From NCBI RefSeq assembly GCF_001540865.1, contig NC_033642.1, forward strand, positions 4,479,769 to 4,543,768: DNA of 64,000 nucleotides, read 5' to 3'. The notes beneath the pieces are model-generated. The model saw only the letters and a program-made list of their open reading frames with translations, ran no database searches and was not told where the DNA came from. The position numbers and the translations under genes are program-made. Below are positions 55,585-64,000 of the stretch, piece after piece. Source of the stretch: Ananas comosus (taxonomy: Eukaryota > Streptophyta > Magnoliopsida > Poales > Bromeliaceae). The stretch's first letter is position 1; every line of letters starts with the position of its first letter.

Positions 55585-58235
55585 TGTCACGCCCCGGGAC
55601 CGGTAGAGGCCTTCCCGGTGGCGTGCCCAGACCCGCCATATGTCTACACATATAAGGCGTCTACAATAAAAGCGGAAGTAAAAGCAAGAAATAGAACAAA
55701 TAGAATAAATAGCAACTAATGATATCAGAGCGAGTAAAGTTCTATCATCTAAACCAGAGTAAAAGAAACATAACTAGACAATAAAAGTAGCCATAAGGTG
55801 GTACAGTATCTGTCCCAAAGGTACACAAAAAGGGTAGTCTCTAGTACACTGGTACAGCTCTCAACCTCTCCAAAATAAAAATATCGAGAGGTAGACCACC
55901 TAGCTACTCGTCTCTCGCAGAAGAGCTAGCTCGAAGCCACGCCCTTCCCTCGGTCCCTAGCCTCTCCCGGCAGGGAAGGCTCTGAAAGAAAACATAAAAC
56001 AGAGGGCGTGAGAACTATATTTTATAGTTCCCAGTGGGCAATTACTGACCTCAGCTCAATGCACCACTAGGCCCCAAAGGAAAAGGGTAAGTAACAACAA
56101 TAATGATAAAAATAAAGAGCGAGTATAAGAACTGCTGAAAGAAAGCATAAATGAAATGCTATACTACCATGTCCCAAGTAAGCATGATGTCATGGTGATG
56201 TACATCTACGCTATCACAAGATAATATGTCCAATGCATACTAATAGGCCATAACATAATAAACAAGTAAACCTCACGATGCAATATGTCAATGCAAAAGG
56301 AGTAAGCTCTATCAAAGCAACCCAGTATGCTAAGATGCGATGAATGAAACAGGCAAGTATACTATATATCCCAATGCTAGGTCATGAGCATGTCAAGTAA
56401 TCCAACTACTAAGCCTATCTAGTAGTGATTAGTCAATCTCAACACTGTGTCGATTTCCATTTCCAATTAAGGACCTACCAAAGGTACTCCAGCTTGTGCC
56501 GCCTAAGTGCCTGTGGTAGCCCAACATCCTTACTCTTGGAATGTGTTTGTCCCACTCGACCCCGTAGGCTTCTCAATACCGCACGAGCGAGCATAAGTCG
56601 CGTAGGCTATCTCCGGAGTGCCGGCTTGTGGGGAGCGACCCTCATAAGCATGTGCGAAAGAGCACAAATGGCAAGCAAGCATAGTCCAAGTCTCAAGCAT
56701 CCAATCCTCATGTCTCTAACATGGTATCGTCACTAGCATCCCGAAGATCTAGTTTACGTCACAAGGCGAGGTTCCAAACACTCACAACGCCTAGTGCCCC
56801 TTGATGACACTTAGGCAATTTAATGTTCAACATAAGCCAAATCCCGCAATGGCTCTAACCAGTAGGTTCACACATGTCCCGAGCTCAATGCCGCTTAATG
56901 ACATTAGCTCTCTAATTCACATACATTCTAGTTCAATACCTCTATATGGCAATTTTGTCACCTTTCATGTCACAAATAAACTTAAGTTTAAATGCATGTG
57001 CCAATTCTCCTTTACACTATAGAAGCATGAAACCAAGTCTCATATAGAATGCTAAATGCAACCATAGATCTCTCAAGCAACTCTCTACTACATAGAGGTC
57101 CAAAATTTCACCACATGCAACATAGGCATTTTAACCCTTCTAAAAATCATAATAAATGCATCTAGCATGGAAATGCATGCATAAACATTTAACAGTACTC
57201 AAATCAACACAAATGAGATTTTCTCATTGTGTGGCTAGGCCAAACCCACCGATCCGTCGCGTAGGGCCTCGTTTCGCCGAACGGAGTTGTCCACGAGTCT
57301 CAAAATACCCTAAAAGTATTGAGCGAAGAGATACACGGGCATTACGATCAACTATAAGATCAAACATTAACCTAGAAGCAAAAGGGCCAAAACTCACCTC
57401 AAGAGTAGAAATCCTCTCCTAAGCTCCAAAGGAGAGCTAGAATCCTTCCAATCCAAGCCCAAGGAAGGTTCTAATTCAAGAAATTTAGCCTCAAAAGCCC
57501 TAGATCAAAAAGCCCCAAAAATCAACCCTAATATACATTCTAGGGTTCCATATGGTAAAACCTACCAAATCAAGGATCAAAGGGTAGAATCCAAGTAGTA
57601 ACCTCCCAAGATGCCTCCAAACAAGCTCCAAATCTTCTAGGGTTGAAGATTGGTCCACCACCAAGCTCTACAAGCAAGCTCCAAGCCTTGCAAAGGTGGA
57701 AAGGGGGAAAAGGGTTGAGCTCCAAGCTCCCTCAACCAAGCTCCTCTTCTTCTTCTCCTCTTTCTTCTTCTTCTCTCTCTAGAAGGTGTAGGGAGTGGGT
57801 GAGAATGAGGGAATGAGAGAGGGATGAGAGAGAAATGGCTAATAAGCCCATCTAGTGTAACAAATCCAGTGAGGCCCCTCAAAAATCCAATATTGCAACA
57901 GCCTGGTCTGGGCAGTTTTCGCCTAGAGGGACCGGTCTCTCCCCAGCAGGGACCGGTCTCTCGCTGCGAACCCGAAAAACCAACGTTCGGAAACCGGTAT
58001 CTCCCTGCGCGGGATCGGTTGCCTCGCCGGCTGCGCAGCACTGTTCACTGGGGGACCGGTCTCTCCTTTCAGGGATCGGTCCCCGAGAGTGAAAACTCTC
58101 AGGACTCGCCCAAAACTGGGGTTTTCGAACTTTTTAGGTCGGAAAACATTCTACGACCCTCCACCAAGTGTGGAAAAGCTCGAACCACAACCAAGAACTC
58201 GAACCTCGCAATTTGCAAAGGGCCAGTGTGTTACA
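55585..58235 (-). mobile_element. Solo LTR in the gag of element J (2.65 kb)
   Basis: TGTCACGCCCCGGGACC to CAGTGTGTTACA, flanked by CGCAA. It contains the AGACCCGCCATATGTC stem-loop, the TAGTTCCCAGTGGGC block near 56026, a CTATCTCCGGAGTGCCGGC block near 56608, a possible reversed donor ACTCACCTCAAG near 57393, a GA-rich leader (57770-57840) and an ACCGGT cluster (57928-58085). No internal region, so LTR-LTR recombination is likely. Confidence 0.88.
57928..58085. repeat. ACCGGT palindrome cluster in the solo LTR
   Basis: GGGACCGGTCTCTCC and GGGACCGGTCTCTC, 21 nt apart. GGAAACCGGTATC, GGGATCGGTTGCC, GGGACCGGTCTCTCC and GGGATCGGTCCCC follow. Compared with 53631-53843 one internal pair is missing. 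Confidence 0.85.
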
Positions 58236-58240
58236 CGCAA

Positions 58241-58354
58241 GCTGGCTCCTCAACTCACGGACCTCGCCGGATCCGAAGGTAGCGGATGTCTCCGCTTCCT
58301 CAAGGTTTGCAACGTCATCCGCTCCAACAGACTTAGAGCGTGTAGTTGGCAGCG
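58241..58354 (-). pseudogene. gag: Gag N-terminus of element J
   Basis: The minus strand reads LPTTRSKSVGADDVANLEEA, TSATFGSGEVRELRSQLAC, comparable to MPPRRATRST and EQFGSGEVQELCAQVSALV in element E. The expected start codon is altered (no ATG before LPTTRSKS). The frame is cut by the solo LTR at CGCAA and resumes at 55584. Confidence 0.75.
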
Positions 58355-58671
58355 ATATTACAACGTCATAAAAGCACGAGTTAACAAAACCCACGCTATC
58401 GAATCCCCGCTCAAAACGAATACCCAAATCATGCGAAAGTAAGGAAGTGTTATCCACAACTAACTCCCGATGTTACGTTGTCGGCCTCCAACGTAACCCT
58501 CCGCGAAGTTAGAAGTCATACACTCCGATCCAACTCCAACTTTTTAGAGTTATCGTAAAACCCAATTGAAATACTTTCGCTTACAAGTCAAATAGACCTC
58601 GTCTCTCATGAGCCTATTTTCTATAGTCCAATCGGCCTAAGATTCACTAGGTCCACTAAGACTCAACCCTA

Positions 58672-58684
58672 GGCTCTGATACCA
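58672..58684 (-). promoter_or_regulatory. Primer-binding site of element J (initiator tRNA-Met)
   Basis: The minus strand reads TGGTATCAGAGCC, eight bases inside the LTR end at 58693. The leader 58355-58671 between it and gag has no other feature I can see. Confidence 0.93.
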
Positions 58685-59261
58685 AAATAATATGTCACTC
58701 CACGGGGCCGAGCGGGAGCCCGCCCGGCACGTGTCCAGACCCGCCATATGTCTAAAATATATAAGGCGTCTACGATACAAAAATAAATAACATTAAATAA
58801 TACAAAGAGATCTAGCGATATAAGAGCAAGTTACTACTATAATCTACAACAGGAGAGTATAACAAGAGCTAAAATCCACAAAATAAATCATGAAGTAGAA
58901 CGACAGAATTCTGAGTACAAATGCTATAAGTGGTACAATGGCGGTCTCTATACATGGTAACAAAACTCTCTCTCTCACCAAAAATACAAAAAGAGAGTAG
59001 ACCACCTAGGAGTAAAGGCAGGCTCCGCACTAACTAGCTATGCGACTCCCTCGCCGCGATCCCGTGCCTTCGCCGGTGCTGAAGGCTCTGAAAAGAAAGT
59101 ATCAAACAGAGGGCGTGAGAACTATTAAATAATAGTTCCCAGTGGGCAATTACTGATTTCAGTGAAATGCACCACTAGGCCCAAAACTAAGCAAGGGAGG
59201 TAAGAATAATATGAATAAATAAATCACAGAAATAAAAGCTCACTATAGCATGATGTCACTA

Positions 59262-59420
59262 CTTTCATCAGTAATAATCTACCACATGATCTCTACTTAG
59301 CATGAATTTGCATAAGTAATAAACTACCACATGATCTCTACTTAGTATGAATTTGCATAAGTAATAAGCCACCACACGATCTCTACTTAGCATGAATTTG
59401 CATAAGTAATAAGCTACCAT
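59262..59420. repeat. 45-bp tandem repeat in LTR J
   Basis: About three units containing CTACCACATGATCTCTACTT and AGCATGAATTTGCATA. A further one and a half units reappear near 59796-59870. Confidence 0.85.
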
Positions 59421-60240
59421 GGCATAATTGCACAAGTATAAGCCTATCACAATAATCACAAGCTAGAATGGTAATGTGTCATTATCCACTATTCTAGTCA
59501 ATGTCCAAAAGGTACAATATGTCGCCAGTAACCCAATCATGTGGAAGCTACCCGTAGGCAGTCCGGCCTACGCCGTGCAAACAATGGCCCCGTCGTAGTC
59601 AACATCCCCACTCCAGAAATGAGCCTCCCCCACGGCATCCTATTTTGGCGCCCAATCACGCACGGGCGAGCATGTATCGCGCTGGCTATCTCCGAAGTGC
59701 CGACTTGTAGGGAGCGACCCTTATAAGTATGTGCGAATGAGCAGAATGACATGCAATCGAATAAGTCCGTCTCAGGTCCCAGTGGTTCTGTAATCTTAGC
59801 ATGAATTTGCATAAGTAATAAGCTACCACATGATCTCTACTTAGCATGATTTTGCATAAGTAATAAGCTACCATTGCATAATTGCACAAGTATAAGCCCA
59901 TCACAATAATCACAAGCTAGAATGGTAATGTGTCATTATCCACTATTCTAGTCAATGTCCAAAAGGTACAATATGTCACCAGTAACCCAATCCTGTGGAA
60001 GCTACCTGTAGGTAGTCCGGCCTGCACCGTGCCAACAATGGCCCCGTGGTAGTCAACATCCCCACTCTAGGAATGAGCCTCCCCCACGGCATCCCATTTT
60101 GGCACCCAATCCCGCACGGGCGAGCATGTGTAGCGATGGCTATCTCCGGAGTGCCGACTTGTAGGGAGTGACCCTCACAAGTATGTGCGAATGAGCACAA
60201 TGGCATGCAAGCGAATAAGTCCGTCTCAGGTCCCAGTGAT
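59374..60240. repeat. Large tandem duplication (about 0.4 kb unit) in LTR J
   Basis: The segment from CATGAATTTGCATAAGTAAT through CATAATTGCACAAGTATAAG and GGTACAATATGTC to AAGTCCGTCTCAGGTCCCAG occurs at about 59390-59785 and again at about 59850-60238. Base differences are scattered (for example CGCCAGTAACCC/CACCAGTAACCC). Confidence 0.8.
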
Positions 60241-60470
60241 TTATCACTGTTTCATCGGATCTAAAACCCGGAATACAGCACACATCCCAAAGGCCTGCCT
60301 CTATGTCATCGCGTCTAAAACACGGAATATAGTAATTGTCTCAATGGCGTATCTCTATGTCATCATGTCTAAAACATGGAATATAGTAACTGTCTCAATG
60401 GCCTATCTCTATGTCATCATGTCTAAAATATAGAATTTAGTAGATTTCCAATGGCCTATCATCATGTCTC
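60240..60470. repeat. 54-bp tandem repeat in LTR J
   Basis: Units with ATGTCATCATGTCTAAAACA and GGAATATAGTAACTGTCTCA plus ATGGCCTATCTCT, three to four copies, degenerating to the right. Confidence 0.82.
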
Positions 60471-61548
60471 TAAGTTGTAGTTCAATAATTTTCTAGTTCA
60501 AGTGCCCCTTTATGACACTTTTGCTTACTATGTCCCAATATGAATAATAAGTCTAAAAGCTTGTCATTTTAATCATTTTTCACACAAGAAACATGATCTT
60601 ACATCATTCATTAGAACATTAAACTCATGCATACTAACAATGCATATGCTTCTCTCTACAATATAGAGTCAGTTTTTCATGATGCATAACATAGGCGTCT
60701 TAAGCGTTCTAAAGTTCACATAAGTTTCATTTAACATGAATATGCATGTATTTATAGAATACGAAAACATTCAACCACATAGGAGGCATTTCCTCCCATT
60801 TCAATGAAGTCAAACCCACCAAGTCCTCTTGAAGCCCATCGTTTCGCCGAAGGGAGGTGCCCACTATCCTCCTAGCTCCCTATAGGTAAAACTAGGGGAG
60901 TTACACGAACGAAACGAACTACAACAAGCTAAAACAATAACAAACTCAAGATAAGGGCGTAACTCACCTATAGTGAAGCAAACCCTTCCGAAGCTCCAAA
61001 TGGGAGCTAGAACCCTTCCAATCCAACCTAGAGGATGATTCTAAACCAATCAATTGAGCTCCAAAAGCCCTAGATCAAAAATCCCCAAATCAAGCCCTAA
61101 ATCTTCATTTCTAGGGTTTCATCACAAAGAGACCAATAAAACATGAGTCAAAAGGGGAGAACAAGTTTCTAACCTCTTGAAAAGCTTCAACCCAAGCTGA
61201 AAGTCCTCTAGGTTCAAGGATTTTTCCTCAAACAAGCCTAAAGTCCAAGCTCCAAGCTTCAACAATGGTGGAAATTGCTCCAAAATGCAAAAAGAGAAGT
61301 AAATCCACCAAAATCCAAACTAAAAGGAGATCAAAACCAAAGAAATGGTAAAGAGGGCTCCCTTACCTCCTTCTCCTCCTTCCTCAGCTCAGGGAAAGCC
61401 CCAAGGGGCGTGGGTGATATATGGAATATCTACAATTGTAAAAACACCCCTGCAGTTCGACCATTCAAAATCTGTCACTGCGTACCAGTATACGGGCCTC
61501 GGGTTTGACAGATGCCAAACCCGAGCCTCGGGTTGGCTGGGAAGCTGC

Positions 61549-61627
61549 CTGTGTACCGGTACACGAGCCCGTACCGGTACAACCATCAACCCTGTACCGG
61601 TACAGCCATCAACCCTGTATCGGTACG
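61549..61627. repeat. TGTACCGGTACA palindrome cluster in LTR J
   Basis: TGTACCGGTACACG, CGTACCGGTACAAC and TGTACCGGTACAGC, then a damaged TGTATCGGTACG. Core distances are 18 and 23 nt. Confidence 0.9.
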
Positions 61628-61823
61628 TAGTCTGCTGAAGGCTATCCGAGAGCACACTAATAATCCAACTTTTTGGGTTTTGGTGCCAAGTTTTAAACCT
61701 CAATTCTCGGGACTCGAACCATAGGTCGGAACACTGTCTACGACCCTCCACAAAGTGTGGAACAGCTCGGAACACAAATCAAACACTTGAGCCTCGCAAT
61801 TTGCAAAGGTCCAGTGTGTTACA

Positions 61824-61828
61824 GATCT
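61824..61828. repeat. Target site duplication of element J, right copy (GATCT)
   Basis: Matches 52939-52943. Confidence 0.88.
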
Positions 61829-63427
61829 TCACCTCAATTTGATAATCGTGGAATTCGGTTCTCTTGAAGCCGCACACGCGTCCGGCCACTATAGGTATCC
61901 ACACGAGGTTCTTGATTTGATCGATGTCCTCACCGGGGTGCTAGCTCCCTTGCAAAGGACGTCTTTCTTGTTAGAATATGGAAGAGAGAATAAGAGAGAT
62001 GACGGCTGGGGTTTTCTAAAAACTCTCGTATATTATATATAGGAATATAATCCTATTCCTAATAATATAATGACAATTAAGGATAAGTATAAATCTAGAT
62101 TTAAATTTATCTTTTCCTTAATTGGTTAGATCGATCAAATTCTAATTTGATTCGACTTGAATTTTATATTAATTTGATCTTATCAAATTAATAATGCAAC
62201 ATTTGCACACAAGTCCTCTTATAATTTACTAACTATTAGTAAGTCCTCTTTTGTAACATTTACACTTTAATACCACTAATTTGTAACAATTACAAATTAG
62301 TCCAATTATCAACATATTGACAATTAGGTCCTCCTGCGATTCAATAATCGCGATCTAGCATCCGATCAATCACAACCTCTTATGTGTGTGACCCTATAAG
62401 TTCTATTCTATCTGGTAGTGAGATATATTTTGATCACTATCAACAATATCACGGAAACTCCTTTCAGTAAATCAGAACAATTCCAACTCTGCCCAATGAG
62501 AATTATCGATCATATAGATAATTCTCATGAGTCTCACAATCCACCAGTGACGCCTAGCAGCATGTAGTGGCATTCCAGTATAATGGAATACTGAACCTCT
62601 TGGTGCAATTACCGTGTGATACAATCCTTCTATCATGAGTCCCGACAAGACGGAGGTTATGGAATAACTCGTCAAAGCCCATCGCCTGTCATATATTAAA
62701 TTTATTCGACTCGAGTTTCTAATATCGGAAACCTTTTTTCGCTATTAACTCTGCCCTGGCCAAGGTCTTCTGAACTCGGTCTCATAAATCACATCGGACT
62801 AACACCCCTATCTACCAAGTGAGATAGATTTTATCTAAGTGTCACCCTATTCCTACAATAAACCTACTGTAGCCAACATGCATCGCAAGGACCCGAATGG
62901 CTAGGGACCAAGTGTATGTACAATCAAACTACAGTAATCTCATTGTGAATAGCCGAGGCACCGCAGGTCAAAGTACCAGTCACACTACTGCAACATTGAG
63001 TAAGTCACTGACGAGTGAGAAGACATCCAAGTGACTTCTCGTGATGGTCACGCTCGGTACCCTTGTTCTCTAACAACCACCTGCATATTCGCTTCAGTGT
63101 CCCTACACTATCGACTCGAGACCCGTCTACCCAAAAGAAAAGCGACCTATGCACCAATCTCACCGGATCAATCACCGCCCCCGTGATGATCCATTGATTG
63201 GGAGTATTTAGGAATTAACCACCAATAACACATGTCTCAAATTCTCAACTCTTGAGAATATATGTCATCATCTTATTAATTCCTTGGACGATTCACGGAC
63301 ACATACACAACATGAATAGAAATAAAAATTCAAATTTATTTATAATATTTTAAAGTCAAATACAAATTTATGTCCTAGAAAGAATACATGTGTCAACCTG
63401 GTTGACTTCTAGGGCATACATCTAACA
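61829..63427 (-). mobile_element. Copia LTR K, right piece (sense 5' part)
   Basis: Ends GGGCATACATCTAACA at 63427, giving a sense start TGTTAGATGTATGCCC. That start, followed by GTCAACC, is a common plant Copia LTR beginning. It is AT-rich with no coding frame. Joined with 52773-52943 after removing element J. Confidence 0.72.
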
Positions 63428-63449
63428 ATCTCCCACTTGTACTAAAGCC
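63428..63449 (-). promoter_or_regulatory. Polypurine tract of Copia element K
   Basis: The minus strand reads AGTACAAGTGGGAGAT immediately before TGTTAG. It marks K as a 3' LTR on the minus strand. The parent's interior is cut after about 50 bp. Confidence 0.75.
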
Positions 63450-63500
63450 AATCAGCCATATACTGTAATATACTGAACTTCTAAAATATTGAAGTTACGG

Positions 63501-64000
63501 TGTACATTTGGTTGAAAAGCCATTTGAATGGTCCCGGTGAAGTTCGGTGAAGTTCTGGAGCAATCGGGCGTTTCGATGCGCGTAGGTGCGAAAACGGAAC
63601 CCGAAAGGTTATGTTGGACCATGAGCTAAATCCAGCATTAACGTGGATGAAACGATGATGAAAATACGCTCGAAAACATGTTTGGAGAGTCTCGGTTCGA
63701 TTTGAAACGAATCGGATGTCAAACGAGCGAAAACGAGCGAAAACGGTGAAAAAAAGTTGAAAATTTGGCTAAGTCCTAAATGCTGGAATTCTGGACCCTA
63801 CGGGGACCGGTCCCTCAAGTCCAAGGACCGGTCCCTGAGCCCGAAAAATGCCCAGAATGAGCAGTGGCAGTTTGGTAATTAGGGGAAAGTTGGCATATAT
63901 GAAGGGCTTTGCCCCTACTCCTTCTTCCTCCTCATTCCAACACACACACACACATATACTGGTAGAGAGAGATGCTCTCTCCTCTCTCTCTAGGAGCTCT
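63501..64000 (+). mobile_element. LTR L, 5' part, running off the window
   Basis: TGTACATTTGGTTGAAAAGC at 63501 is a possible LTR start. GGCTAAGTCCTAAATG near 63767, two ACCGGT palindromes (63798-63838), a TATA-like GGCATATATGAAGG near 63892 and a CT-rich leader (63900-64000) follow the U3-to-leader order of the other LTRs. The start is uncertain. Confidence 0.55.
63798..63838. repeat. ACCGGT palindrome pair in LTR L
   Basis: GGGGACCGGTCCCT and AGGACCGGTCCCTG, with cores 21 nt apart. About 55 bp upstream of a TATA-like box. Confidence 0.85.

Larger units (their letters stand above)
58693..61823 (-). mobile_element. Element J, 5' LTR (3131 bp)
   Basis: TGTCACTCCACGGGGCC to CAGTGTGTTACA (sense start TGTAACACACTGGACC). 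It has the AGACCCGCCATATGTC stem-loop, the TAGTTCCCAGTGGGC block near 59135, repeated sequences (59262-60470), a reversed donor AACTCACCTATAG near 60962 and a TGTACCGGTACA cluster (61549-61627). Followed by GATCT. Confidence 0.88.

Noticed and set aside
59262..59420. Possible CRISPR-like array from regularly repeated 45-bp units
   Set aside because: The units are contiguous with no unique spacers, and the context is a plant LTR.

Overview
The window looks like a block of a plant nuclear genome made almost entirely of nested LTR retrotransposons. I find no host gene, no rRNA or tRNA gene and no CRISPR array that I can support. Plant origin is suggested by Ty3/Gypsy gag-pol fragments whose primer-binding sites match initiator tRNA-Met (core TGGTATCAGAGC), by Copia LTR ends of Sirevirus-like type, and by LTRs of 2.4-4.5 kb. 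A monocot such as pineapple is my best guess, from memory of similar repeats; confidence is low.

Layout. 1-4399 holds LTR pieces of several Gypsy families in + orientation. 4400-16727 is a solo LTR (family C, target duplication GTGTG) split by a complete non-autonomous element A (4772-14697, two ~3.37-kb LTRs, target duplication CCGTG). 16733-16954 resumes an older LTR, which sits in a minus-strand reverse-transcriptase remnant. 17940-19800 is Copia (Sirevirus-like) sequence with a tail-to-tail palindrome and a 1.25-kb LTR. 19801-29012 is element G (target duplication GTGAC), whose interior carries a ~525-bp inverted duplication of its own 3' end. The Copia interior resumes at 29018-29320.

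29321-36567 is element E: a 5' LTR (with a stretch of cloning-vector sequence and an N inside it), a PBS and the only extended gag-pol frame of the window. That frame is broken by TAG stops and frameshifts and cut in the integrase by another LTR (F). 38171-51653 is mostly minus-strand LTRs (Q, R, B and relatives), with a + strand LTR (P) at 38545-40916 and an integrase C-terminal remnant. 52773-63427 is a Copia 3' LTR (K) split by Gypsy element J (52944-61823, target duplication GATCT), which in turn carries a solo LTR in its gag (55585-58235, target duplication CGCAA). The right edge enters another + strand LTR.

How the parts relate. Most LTRs share an ordered set of blocks: a U3 with clusters of ACCGGT-cored palindromes, a CT-rich leader followed by AG|GTAAGC-like donor sites, three short conserved blocks, and a U5 end with a small stem-loop before the terminal ..GTGACA. 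The nesting and target duplications give a relative insertion order. The recurrence of paired ACCGGT palindromes in both Gypsy and Copia LTRs is the most unusual signal. Four single N's mark joins where LTR copies break off abruptly, and one lies next to vector sequence, so parts of the order may be assembly artefacts.
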